64,000 nucleotides of DNA. Origin: Mytilus trossulus (lineage: Eukaryota; Mollusca; Bivalvia; Mytilida; Mytilidae). The stretch covers positions 69,996,457 through 70,060,456 of the forward strand of contig NC_086374.1 of NCBI RefSeq assembly GCF_036588685.1, given 5' to 3'. Made by a program: the position numbers and the translations under genes. Shown here in pieces: positions 39,001 through 46,700 of this stretch. Every line of letters begins with the position of its first letter. Position 1 is the first letter of the stretch. Under the pieces are notes generated by a model. That model worked only from the letters and a program-made list of their open reading frames with translations, had not been told where the DNA came from and searched no databases.

Positions 39001-39427
39001 GGTTTTTTTCCTAAACAGATTTGTGTATGTTCTTTTGTGCACCTTCTGTTATTCTGCTTATCTTTAATGAATTGTTGAGACTTATATTGAAGATTGTCAG
39101 CTTCTGTCAAGGTACTGGGTCCGTGTACACAGTTATCGTCCTTTCGGACCCTGTGTATAACTATAAATTATAATAAATGCCATATTTTTTTTTGTAGTAG
39201 TGACACCACCTCCTTATAGCATTGCGGTCAGAGACAGTCACTTGACGAATTCAAACGAAACTAACAGCAACCCTGCTGAATCGGGATATGATACAGAAGT
39301 ATCATCGACCAGAAGTGATCCATCAGAAAACATAATGCAAAACAATGGGAATTCAAATCCATGTTTGGGTGCACCACCGCCTTATAGTGTATCTTCATAC
39401 GACAACACAACGTCACAGGAAATATGA
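20984..39427 (+). CDS. Gene B: tandem paralogue of gene A, type I membrane protein with two PPPY motifs (7 exons)
   Basis: Coding exons are 20984-21068, 29229-29485, 32803-32968, 33691-33908, 35146-35323, 35810-35977 and 39201-39427, with the same phases as gene A. There are two in-frame start ATGs. The second (20990) aligns with gene A and gives 430 residues; the first (20984) adds M-R. Layout on the 430-residue numbering: signal peptide to about 26, 4-Cys module 27-167, 10-Cys module 168-299, transmembrane helix about 309-331 with a KSKR stop-transfer, tail with PPPY at 358-361 and 414-417. All 14 extracellular cysteines of the two mature modules match gene A. Introns are longer than in gene A (intron 1 is 8.1 kb) and full of repeats. 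No frameshift or stop was seen, so it appears intact. Function is unknown; surface receptor or adhesion role with PY-dependent trafficking is inferred. Confidence 0.85.
22080..22185 (-). repeat. Dispersed repeat family R4-like copy (reverse)
   Basis: TATAGTTGATGTGTTTCCCC, GTTTGTAACCCGGAG and TTTGAACAGCAGTAATGTAA, shared with 17470 and 29595. Confidence 0.5.
22945..23185 (+). repeat. Candidate SINE-like retroposon
   Basis: Ends with GCGGCGTAAAGCAACCAACA followed by ATCAATTAATTAATCA, a short-repeat tail typical of SINE/LINE copies. The body includes GTACCCTACCACGTCCACGC. No clear A/B box was identified, so the class is uncertain. Confidence 0.4.
23835..23965 (-). repeat. Dispersed repeat family R4 copy (reverse)
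   Basis: TGTACCAAGTCTTGAATATG, CGTTCGTTTGATGTGTTTGA and TTCTGTTTTGAATTTTCCTC, the reverse complement of the R4 block order. Confidence 0.65.
24080..24450 (+). repeat. Dispersed repeat family R1, best-preserved copy
   Basis: Shows the full block order: GATATGGTATGATTGCCAAT, AGGTCACCGTACGGCCTCCA, GCCCATACCGCATAGTCAGC, AACGACAACCACTGAATTAC, GGCTCCTGACTTGGGACAGG and a GGCGGGGTTAAACATG tail block. No coding capacity is evident. Confidence 0.75.
24776..24965. other. Block with two CRE-like TGACGTC sites
   Basis: GTGACGTCG near 24778 and GACGTCACA near 24852 lie about 75 bases apart, followed by a TCTCGTGTAATACGAGA inverted repeat at 24959-24975. It could be a regulatory block or part of an unrecognised repeat. 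Confidence 0.3.
25099..25538. mobile_element. 440-bp MITE with 21-bp perfect terminal inverted repeats
   Basis: The end at 25099-25119 (starting ATTTTGTCAACTACATAACG) is exactly inverted at 25518-25538. Partial copies of the same GTTATGTAG motif lie inside near 25140-25200. No target duplication is obvious and no coding sequence is present. Confidence 0.8.
26640..26815 (-). repeat. Dispersed repeat family R2 copy (reverse)
   Basis: TTTTTGGTCCTCAATGCTCT, CAACTTCGTACTTTATTTGG, CACTGATGAGTG and CCTGGTATCTATGATGAGTT, the reverse of the R2 copy at 43828-44020. Confidence 0.75.
28181..28834. mobile_element. 654-bp fold-back MITE with about 120-bp inverted arms and TTAA ends
   Basis: The left arm starts TTAAGGTTCATGTGGACCC; the right arm ends GGGTCCACATGAACCTTAA. 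About the first 50 bases of the arms are identical, and similarity continues to the shared AGGCAAAGCATGCCCTAGAT block (28270s and 28720s). TTAA at both ends fits a piggyBac-like target. The interior is AT-rich without a transposase. Confidence 0.85.
28915..28982 (+). repeat. Dispersed repeat family R1 fragment
   Basis: GATGGGGTATGATTGCCAAT then GAGACAACTATCCACAAAAG, only the left blocks of R1. Confidence 0.65.
29229..29485 (+). CDS. Gene B exon 2: first ectodomain module, N-terminal half
   Basis: 257 nt after CCTTTCAG, ending GAG|GTAAAT in phase 0. Encodes residues 27-112. Both cysteines (KNC, SNC) and the GMIVVHVFAGHPN run match gene A; several gene A sequons are lost and NRS is gained. Confidence 0.9.
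29595..29765 (-). repeat. Dispersed repeat family R4 copy (reverse)
   Basis: TACCAAGTCAGGAATATGGC, ATAGTTGATATATTTCTCCC and GATGACTTTTGAACACTGGT. Confidence 0.6.
29820..29930 (+). repeat. Dispersed repeat family R1 fragment
   Basis: GATGTGATGTGATTGCCAAT, GAGACACATCTGCACAAGAG and a diverged CACTGTATGGC block. Confidence 0.6.
30445..30660 (+). repeat. Dispersed repeat family R3, best copy
   Basis: GATACCAGAGGGACAGTCAA, ACTGACAACGCCATTGC, GGACAAACAAACAAACAATA and GACCACAGGTGCTCCGGAAG followed by GGTAAGCAGATCCTGC. A second, diverged copy follows at 30825-30960. Confidence 0.7.
30680..30800 (+). repeat. Dispersed repeat family R4 copy
   Basis: CAAACTCCGAGGAAAATTCC, CCTAATCAAATGGCAAAATC and ACACATAAAACGAATGGAAA. 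It sits directly after the R3 copy. Confidence 0.65.
30825..30960 (+). repeat. Dispersed repeat family R3, diverged copy
   Basis: AAAGATATCAAAGGAACAGT, GCGAACTGCCAACGC and CCTGGAACTCGAACCCGACC. Confidence 0.5.
32803..32968 (+). CDS. Gene B exon 3: first ectodomain module, C-terminal half
   Basis: 166 nt, phase 0 in and 1 out, GTAAGT donor. Encodes residues 113-167 from TFYAPQKW to NCYELNMPSVIPTTI. One codon shorter than gene A near the start of the exon. Confidence 0.9.
33691..33908 (+). CDS. Gene B exon 4: cysteine-rich second module, N-terminal half
   Basis: 218 nt, as in gene A. Residues 168-240 carry ECGTNYC, DSC, QIC, YCC and NNC, the same cysteine spacing as gene A. GTAAGT donor, phase 0 out. 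Confidence 0.9.
34140..34345 (+). repeat. Dispersed repeat family R3 copy
   Basis: In intron 4 of gene B: GGGAGAAATACGGGACAATC, AACACCATGGCTAAAATAG and CACTGTATAGAAAACTAGAC. Confidence 0.55.
34843..34965. mobile_element. hAT-like short MITE with CAGTGGCGGATCC-type ends
   Basis: Left end CAGAGGCGGATTTA, right end TGGATCCGCCACTG. Flanks TTATA (left) and TTATG (right) are a near-perfect short target duplication. A related element lies at 51107-51276. Confidence 0.7.
35146..35323 (+). CDS. Gene B exon 5: second module, C-terminal half and Thr-rich stalk
   Basis: 178 nt, residues 241-299. Contains IPWCLPW, HTVCTVTIF and GRCSL, then a Thr-rich stalk (TTTTDTD). The donor is GTGATT, weaker than that of gene A. 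Reading through it meets a stop after a few codons. Confidence 0.85.
35810..35977 (+). CDS. Gene B exon 6: transmembrane helix
   Basis: 168 nt, symmetrical phase 1-1. Helix from VPIAISAAGG through LILLLILIGFLI, then KSKR and the conserved juxtamembrane GQVVNYIHHESSV. Retention of the next intron would add 17 codons (GKNKRFQY onward) before a stop and remove both PPPY motifs. Confidence 0.88.
36015..36490 (+). repeat. R1 copy interrupted by a reverse R1 fragment
   Basis: The + copy starts GATGTGGTAGGAGTGTCAAT at 36020 and resumes with AAGGCTTCAACACGGTGACA at 36223. Between them, 36087-36206 reads on the minus strand (GGGCTTTGCTCATTGTTGAA, CATTGGCAATTATACCACAT). Confidence 0.65.
36725..36860 (+). 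repeat. Dispersed repeat family R4 copy
   Basis: AATACCGAACTCCATGGAGG, ACAGAACGAATGGAAAACAA and ATTTCTGACTTTCAACAGG. Confidence 0.55.
37797..37815. other. Perfect 19-nt palindrome
   Basis: TTCTTGCGCAGCGCAAGAA is an exact inverted repeat around a single base. A looser outer pair (AGTGG / CCACT) surrounds it. Confidence 0.7.
38035..38205 (-). repeat. Dispersed repeat family R2 copy (reverse)
   Basis: TTTGGATCCTCAATGATCTT, CAACTTCGTATTTTATTTGA, GTCACTGATGAGTC and CTGGTATCCATGACAAGTT. Confidence 0.65.
38275..38575 (+). repeat. Dispersed repeat family R5 copy with an R1-like end
   Basis: TGTCAAAGAGACAACAACCC, CAACAGGTCTTCAATGTAGC and CTCCTGACTTGGGACAGGCG followed by GGCGGGGTTAATGC. The last block is shared with R1. 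Confidence 0.6.
39201..39427 (+). CDS. Gene B exon 7: cytosolic tail with two PPPY motifs, stop codon
   Basis: Begins after a tandem acceptor (GTAGTAG): use of the first AG would start the exon at 39198 and add one Val in frame. Encodes VTPPPYSIAVRDS, a linker with ESGYDTEV and TRSDPSEN, then APPPYSVS and a tail ending SQEI before TGA at 39425. Four residues longer than the gene A exon. Confidence 0.9.
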
Positions 39428-39538
39428 TTGTCAAAGCTTATTTGAAAACTAGTAGTTGATTGTCTAAATGGAAAGCAACAAGCTGGGTTCAGACTTCCAA
39501 AATAATCGAAAAGAGATAAATAGAAATTGTTTAGACAT

Positions 39539-39544
39539 AATAAA
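39539..39544 (+). promoter_or_regulatory. Candidate polyadenylation signal of gene B
   Basis: AATAAA, 112 bases after the stop codon of gene B. Position is plausible; use is not proven. Confidence 0.5.
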
Positions 39545-39933
39545 CATACTTGTGGAAAATGACAAAAGAATTGTTAATTGCCAGAACAATTGCATGCGAA
39601 CCAATGGGAAAATATAAGTTGTATATCGAGAGATTGAGAAGTGGGGAAGTTATTTATATGCGTATTTACCTGATATTTAATTTTATTAAATATACTGACA
39701 GTTATGTTATTTTTTACTTAGGGGAACAACGCGTGAAGAAATTGCAGTTTTCGGCCTGAATATTACAAGTGCGTCCACTTATCAATGAAAGTTCGCTGGC
39801 CGTTTTCATGTTCATCTGCTGAAATAAGCTGAAGTCTTCCCTTCAATAATGCCATTATGAATCATTATGATTAGGCTGGTCATTATGGAATATGAGTGTT
39901 TATTTGTTCAAATTTATTTAATTCTTCCTCGCG

Positions 39934-39934
<1 letters not shown>

Positions 39935-39969
<35 letters not shown>
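39935..39969. repeat. (AT)n microsatellite
   Basis: An uninterrupted TA run of about 34 bases. Confidence 0.95.
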
Positions 39970-39972
<3 letters not shown>

Positions 39973-40324
39973 GGACTCTAAAGTGTGGTGGAACTCTTAA
40001 GTGCGATGGTGTCAGACGGTCTCACCCCTAAGGATTTGACTAATCCTCTGTCAATCCGTAGGGGGTCAGTATTAAACATATAACTTAATTGCTTACATCC
40101 ACTTCATTTGAACTTGGGTGCATAGTGGTCTTATTGGCATCATTATCCCTCTCCTTATCTCTTTGTTGTGATATGAATAAAAAAGTACTATTAACAACCG
40201 ATTAAATATAAGGAGTTTAACCGAGAAGGATAATATAGTCGGTTCACTCCAACGCGGCTGTCATATAATTAAGAGGTTTTGCTATCTATAAAATTAGGTT
40301 TAATCCATCATTTTCTACACCAGG

Positions 40325-40450
40325 AAATAACTGTACCAAGTCAGGAATATGATAGTTGTTTTCTATTCTTTTGATGTGTTTGGTCTTTTAATTTTTCCAA
40401 TTGATACGAAACTTTCCGTTTTGAATTATACCTTGGAGTTCGTTTTTTTT
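40325..40450 (-). repeat. Dispersed repeat family R4 copy (reverse)
   Basis: TGTACCAAGTCAGGAATATG, TCTTTTGATGTGTTTGGTCT and CCGTTTTGAATTATACCTTG. Confidence 0.65.
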
Positions 40451-40879
40451 TTTACTTTTTTATAATAAAATGTTAAAATTGCTACAATTGATACTTTTGA
40501 GTTTTGACCAAATTATCGACATACATTTCAAAAGGATATTTACTTTTGTTCATACTTAAAGATCTGTTTAAAGTTATTAGATAAATTATGTAGATATTAT
40601 TTTGAATAATTATGACAAAACTAAACTGTACCATAACCGAAATTGGCATCATATACTGTTGAACATATGTAGTGAGTGATCTGATGTATATCTTGTAAGA
40701 GTCAGTTGTTTACCGATGTTTAAATCTTATATAAAATCATTAAGAATGTACAAATTAAAGGCGCGAGATAAGGTATGTCTACAAGCAGACAGGATGAGCG
40801 TCTAGTGCCTTGCACGCATCAATCACCATAAAAAAACATATTCAGTCAAAATGTTCGAATCGGTAAATTTTGAAATGTA

Positions 40880-41095
40880 AAATAAACTCATCATAGATAC
40901 CAGGATTAAATTTTGTATTAACGTCAGCCGCGCGTTTTGTCTACAAAAAAGACTTACCAGTGAAAAACGAATCAAAAAATGTTTAAAAGGCTAAATAAAG
41001 TACGAAGTTGAAGAGCAATGAGGACCAAAATTCCTAAACGTTTTGCCAAATACAGCTAAGGTAATCTATTCCTGAAGTAAAATAGCCTTAATATA
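40880..41095 (+). repeat. Dispersed repeat family R2 copy
   Basis: AACTCATCATAGATACCAGG, CGCGCGTTTTGTCTAC, AAAGTACGAAGTTGAAGAGC and GCCAAATACAGCTAAGGTAA, matching 43828-44020. Confidence 0.75.
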
Positions 41096-41564
41096 TCGAT
41101 AATATGTTTTGAATGTGTTAGGGGCAATAAGTGAAATTAGGCATTAATCAATAAGATAACGCCTAGGCAGTATGTCTTACACAAAATAATTAGGTTAAGC
41201 ATTATATCCTCAAAATTGTGTCCAGGCCTTTTTATGCCTAAAATGAAAATGAGGGTAAATAAAAAGAATTGTATTCAAAGTTAAAATACATTTGTTACAT
41301 AAAATAATAATTAATGAATTTAAAAATGGTAATTGCATGAAATGAAATCATAAGTAGCATATTGATAATAAATTTCATTGACTAAATCTCTTAAAATGTA
41401 AGAAAACTTGTTGGATAGTTTTCTCATTGGCAATGATACTACATCTCTTTATTTTAGTATTGACTAGAACACATCCGCGAAATCGCGGGCATTTAGAACG
41501 TGGTTGAAAGTATGGAAAGTGTTGTAGGAAGAATTTTGTAAAAGATTTACTGACTTGTGAATTT

Positions 41565-41700
41565 CAGGAAAAATATCAGAAGTAACAGGTACTTGGGGAC
41601 AGGAAAATGTTTTTTTAACCCTCCTTCTTTTTTTCCAAAATTCCCTTTTTTTTGTTTTCTATTAATTTCATTATGAACATACATGTAGTATATTATGAAC
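41565..41700 (+). repeat. Direct repeat, left copy (pairs with 42557-42735)
   Basis: GAAAAATATCAGAAGTAACA, TTGGGGACAGGAAAATG and CTATTAATTTCATTATGAAC resemble GAAAAGGTATCAAAAGTCAT, TTGGGACAGGATAATTG and CTATTAATTTTAATGACAC at 42570-42700. The pair brackets the R1 copy. Confidence 0.55.
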
Positions 41701-42540
41701 ATTCAAGTCAGGAGCCTGTAAATTCAGTGGTTGTCGTTTGTTTATGTGTTTCATATTTGTTTTTCGTTCATTTTTTGTAAATAAATAAAGTTGTTAGTAT
41801 TCTCATTTGAGTTGTTTTACATTGTCATTTCGGGTCCTTTTATATCAGACTATGCAGTATCGGCTTTGCACATTGGTGAAGGCCGTAAGGCGACCTTTAA
41901 GGTGGCTCCTGGGTACAAAATTTTCAGCAAAAAATTAAACCTTTATTTTTTCATTACAAGTTTTATTTGTTACACTATTAGTTATTACTTTATGATATGG
42001 TACAAAAATCAACCCAAAAAAATGATTCGGTTTGGCCCCAGATGACTTTTTAAATGTTTATATCATTGAAAAAGCTCCAAATTATCTCCCTTTGGTGCAA
42101 AAATGCCATTTTTTGGCATTAAATTTGACATATCTTTTTTTTACTCATCGGTGACCTATATTTTTTATTATTTTTTAAATGAGCTGTACATAAACTAAGT
42201 TATTGTAAAATTATTAAGCGATTTCTGTAATTTGGTTATTTTTTAATTTCGATATTACATCTATTTCTCCTATTAGGTCAACAGAAAAAAAGGACATTAA
42301 CAAAAATGTATGCTTCTTCCAGAGGCAGATTGTGAGCTTAAATGAACGGTGACCCCATCTTTTTATTTCATTTTTCTTTTAAGTATATGATAAAGTGCAT
42401 GTATAGAAAAATATAGAGAAATCCTATATTAGAAAAAAAAAAGATTTATACCCAGGAGCCCCCTTAAATGTTAATTTCGGTGTCATTTTGGTCTCTTATG
42501 GAGTGCTGTCTCATTGGCATTCATACCTCATCTTCTTTTT
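41700..42540 (-). repeat. R1 copy (reverse) split by a nested TTAA element
   Basis: TCAAGTCAGGAGCCTGTAAA, CAGTGGTTGTCGTTTGTTTA and GGTGAAGGCCGTAAGGCGAC lie left of the insertion. GGTGTCATTTTGGTCTCTTA and CTCATTGGCATTCATACCTC lie right of it. Removing 41897-42463 restores the R1 order. Confidence 0.75.
41897..42467. mobile_element. TTAA-flanked MITE nested in R1
   Basis: Left end TTAAGGTGGCTCCTGGGTA; right end TACCCAGGAGCCCCCTTAA, inverted with one mismatch in 19. TTAA at both ends. It sits inside an R1 copy at the position where R1 normally reads GACCTATAGTTGTTAATT. The 571-bp interior is AT-rich and non-coding. Confidence 0.85.
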
Positions 42541-42704
42541 TTGTAAAAAAAACTTAATGCTGGACAATTTCAGAAAAGGTATCAAAAGTCATAGGTAATT
42601 TGGGACAGGATAATTGTTTTTCTAGCCCGGCTCCTCCTTTTTCCACAAAAGAAATCCTTTTCTTTTTTTGGTTAGTTCTCTATTAATTTTAATGACACAT
42701 GGAT

Positions 42705-43320
42705 AATTTTAGCGCTTATCTCAATATTATGAACATTCATAAAAGGGGGGATCGCACCGGGAGGGGTCCTGATCCCGATATCCCGGTCTTAAGTTCCGAA
42801 TATAATATAAATTAAATATCTCGACATCCTGAAATTCGAAAAAAAGAAATCCCATATCCCGAAATGGTAAATCCTGAAATTTCGATCTTAAAAACACCCG
42901 TTCCCGACGTCCCAAAAAGGTCCTGTTTCATTTATTACTATAAATAAAGTGTATTTTCTTTTAAATTCAATTCTCAGTTTAATAATCGATCCACGGCGGT
43001 CATTATTTTAGCGCTTATCTGTATATCATGAAAATTCATTAAAGGGGGGATCGCACCGGGAGGGGTCCTGATCCCGATATCCCAGTCTTAAGAACATGAA
43101 ATCCCGAGGTTCCGAATATAATATAAATTAAATATCTCGACATCCTGAAATTCGGAAAAAGAAATCCCGGATACCGAAATGGCCAATCCTGAAATTTCGA
43201 TCTTAAAAACACCCGTTCCCGACGTCCCGAAAAGGTCCTGCTTCATTTATTACTATAAATAAAGTGTATTTTCTTTTAAATTCAATTTTCAGTTTAATAA
43301 TCGATCCACGGCGGTCATTG
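42705..43320 (+). repeat. Tandem duplication, two units of about 300 bp
   Basis: GGGGGGATCGCACCGGGAGG recurs 299 bases apart (about 42746 and 43045), and each unit ends with ATCGATCCACGGCGGTCATT. Units contain degenerate ATCCCGA/AAATCCTGA strings. They differ by small substitutions and a short indel. Confidence 0.85.
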
Positions 43321-43387
43321 ATATATTATACAGACACTCTCTATTTAATAAACTCTGTGACCGCCGATGATAGTAAACTTGAAAATG

Positions 43388-43605
43388 GTATCAGACAGAA
43401 AATACACTTTATTCCTAGTATATGTATTTGTTTCAAAGTATACAATAAACGCAAGCCGGAGGCCTAATATGAATTAAAATTTCGTCCAAAGACGGATATC
43501 AGACAACAAATACACTTTATTCGTAGTATATGTATGTTAAAAGTATACAGAAAACGTAAACCGGAAGTCTAATCGGACTTAAAATTTCGTCCAATGACGG
43601 AAACA
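43388..43605 (+). repeat. Two tandem diverged units of about 110 bp
   Basis: CAGACAGAAAATACACTTTA and AAAATTTCGTCCAAAGACGG recur as CAGACAACAAATACACTTTA and AAAATTTCGTCCAATGACGG. Confidence 0.7.
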
Positions 43606-43827
43606 TATCCGGACGCCTTTTTTCTCGTTTTTCTCCAAAAATAACTCAATTTGGATAATCATATGAATGGATGGAAAATGCGATTATGCACTGTACATAT
43701 AGGACACAGAGGCATGAAGATTAATTTATTGTGGAAAGAAGAGAAGCGACACCCAAAATGAGGTCTTCTCGTTTAATAGTATAGATAAAAAACAATTTAT
43801 TGATCTTTTTTGCAAAATGATTGTGAT

Positions 43828-44020
43828 ATATAAACTCATCATAGATACCAGGACCAAATTTTATATATACACCAGACGCGCGTTTCGTCTACAAAAGACT
43901 CATCAGTGACGCTCGAAGCCAAATAAAGTACGAAGTTGAAGAGCATTGAGATCCAAAATTCCTAAAATTATTGCCAAATACAGCTAAGGCAATATATGCC
44001 CGAGGAAGAAAAGCCTTCGT
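43828..44020 (+). repeat. Dispersed repeat family R2, best copy
   Basis: AACTCATCATAGATACCAGG, CCAGACGCGCGTTTCGTCTA, CAAAAGACTCATCAGTGACG, AAAGTACGAAGTTGAAGAGC, ATACAGCTAAGGCAATATAT. Confidence 0.8.
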
Positions 44021-45105
44021 ATTAGTATTTAAAAAAAAATCCCACATTTTGTACGATTTTGAGAAAAGTCATGCTTAGTTCAGTTAGAATATTACAAAAT
44101 GCGAGTTTTAATTATTGCGTTTACAACTCAGTCGCATTATTCGCAATAATAAAAACCTCGCAATAATTTCTGAATTTACAGTATTTAAAAAAAATCCCAA
44201 ATTTTGTAAACAGTTTATTTATAAATATAACAATATCAACATGGTACAGACAATGGCAAAGATTTTAAGTTTCCAGTATTTGCATCTGGTGATTGTCCAG
44301 TATATTTGTGTAAAAGAAAATTCCGTTTTATATATATGGACTAATTTGATTCCAAATGACGACTTAGTTAATTCAGGAAGGTCCAATATTGGAGAATAAA
44401 ACCGAGGACTACACAAGACTTTCTACGGTAACTAGTTCTAGCAACACTAGCATTGATTTGGATATAACCAAAGCTGTAAATACATGACATTTGGCACACC
44501 AGTTATTGTGAAATATCAATTAAATCAGAAGCCAACTTGGAACAACTTTTTGATAAAAGAGCTCTAATAAAATAGAATGTTTTATGTGATCTTGGTACAC
44601 CATACGACAATGCAGTTTCAATCTTACTTTGATTGGAAATCTATTAAAAATGCTAAACTCTTAGGACAACAACGGAATTTAATACTACTCCCAAGTCCTA
44701 ATGTGCTTTTTAACATGTTACAATTTTAAAAACAAAATTGAAGAAATAGTTATAGATTATCGTTGATTATCTCAACAAGAATGATTTTCTCGCTTGAGCT
44801 GGAACAGCGAAAGTGAGAAAAGCAATCGAGTTGAGATGACCAATGATAATCTGTTTATCGCTATTTTACCTATGACGACGTTGTCAATTTCAATGTCAAT
44901 TTCGTTAACAACGCACGTGGCGTCCTTAGTTTCTAGCGATAATTTTTTCCATCTCAAGCGAGTAGCATGATATGAAAATTATCACAAAAAAAGATCAAAG
45001 GAAAAATGCACAAAATAGCGATAATACAATGTAATCGTGAAAAAATGCGGATACATTAATAGGTTGTTTTATTATACGGTTTACACAATCTAATTAAATA
45101 TAATA

Positions 45106-45157
45106 GATCTCTGGTTTCGTTATACTACATATGAGAAGTATAACGAAATCAGAGATC
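45106..45157. other. 52-nt hairpin with 21-bp arms
   Basis: GATCTCTGGTTTCGTTATAC continues one base and is inverted after a loop of about 10 bases as GTATAACGAAATCAGAGATC, with one mismatch. It is not clearly part of any repeat seen here. Confidence 0.8.
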
Positions 45158-46119
45158 CGCTATGACCGATTTCTTTATATGTTTTCCCCAAAATACCACA
45201 CAGTTCCTCTAGAAAAACATGAAAATCTATAGCTACCTTGTTTTTTGGTGGCAAAAGTTTTGTTTCTCCCTGATTCAAATTTATATTCCGCAAAGTTTTT
45301 GAAATTTGTAAACGCATAAATGTAAAGTACTAAATGGTTATTTTAGAAAATTAGAAAATTCATATATTTTATAAAACCGAAGGAAAGTTGTGACTGGCAG
45401 AAATTCATTTCTGCAATTGTCTATTTGTGACAGTTTGCCTCATTAAATCCTGGAAACACAAATAACATTGGTATCTTGTGTGCGAATTCACTCAGTATCT
45501 ATTTAATCCACCCCACATTAAAATATCTCATAGCTAATGAATTCGGAAAAAAAGAAAATGTAAGAACGAGAAGAGGGGTGTTGTACTTTCGCTTTGTTCA
45601 ATGTGATTTTATGAAATTCCTTAATTGTACAACTCATAAATATAGTAGGTATATCCGATGTATACAGTACATTGAAACGTAATTCTCCGAAAGAAAAGAA
45701 AAATACAAATATACATATTTTGGTTACCGGACATCCTGAAATAAAACCTATATATCTTTTGTTTAAATGACACTCTGAAAACTAAACCTCACAATTGATT
45801 AACAAAACCCAATCGGATAGTTTTACTTTGTCTTCAACGAATAAAATATCATATATATCTCGGTACATTTACAAAAGAGTACTTAGAAATAAACACAACT
45901 AATCGATGACTGGGGCTAAACACGTGATTCTATGGCGTGATAAAACCTTCCCAAAATGAATATTCAAAGAATATAAAAACTGGAGACTCCATTGGTCCTT
46001 AAATATTCACACTGGACACCACATAAAATGGCGCCGAGGTTTCATATTCATTTGCTCTCAATTTTACAGAACTTATAGTTTTTAAGATAGGAAAAATATA
46101 TATTTTTTATTTGGTCATG

Positions 46120-46460
46120 TTCTTGTCTGGCATGCTGATATCTGACCCAAACGTCTAATTTGAACTGTTCTCATCTCTTTTCGTCGTCCGTCCGACTGAC
46201 ATCACCACACTAGGGAAGAATAGAAATATGCATAGGGTCACTTAAGCCTTCTTCCGATCGGCATCCAACCCCATTGCCAAAGTAGAGTGCACGTTTGGCT
46301 GCGGAATGTACAAGTACACAGACACACCGGTCAGGATGAGGACATCAGATGACCTCTTTACTGGACCTACCTATTGCAGTTCTTGTTGCATTTTTCTCGT
46401 CCTGAACATGCATGTAGTATTTGCCCCTGAACGTTAAACCTCCAACAATCAATCCATCTG
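46120..46460 (+). repeat. Retroposon-like segment
   Basis: A more GC-balanced stretch ends with GAACATGCATGTAGTATTTG, CCCCTGAACGTTAAACC and AACAATCAATCCATC, resembling a LINE/SINE 3' tail. No reverse transcriptase frame is visible. Confidence 0.4.
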
Positions 46461-46469
46461 TCATTCCAT

Positions 46470-46700
46470 GTCGTCCGTCCACCGTCGTCCATTAACTTTT
46501 CACAAATCTTCGTCTTTGAAACTAATGAACCGAAAAAATGAGAAAATAAATATAACCCGTGTGACAATCATCACGAGGAATTTAGTTTTGAAACATGCCA
46601 ACGTACATGGCCAACATGGCTGAAAATTGAACATATGGGGTGAAATGCAAGTTTTGTCTATGATTTTCTTAAAGTGTGCTATAGATATAGAAGAAAATCT
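46470..46700 (+). repeat. Diverged fragment of a pearl-like core unit
   Basis: CCACCGTCGTCCATTAACTT, AATCTTCGTCTTTGAAAC, GACAATCATCACGAGG and GAACATATGGGGTGAAATGC align in order with the core unit of 54091-56405. Confidence 0.6.

Larger units (their letters stand above)
35978..39200. other. Intron 6 of gene B
   Basis: 3.2 kb between the transmembrane and PPPY exons. Holds a composite R1 copy (36015-36490), R4 (36725-36860), a 19-nt palindrome (37797-37815), R2 (38035-38205) and R5 (38275-38575). No coding exon recognised. Confidence 0.65.
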
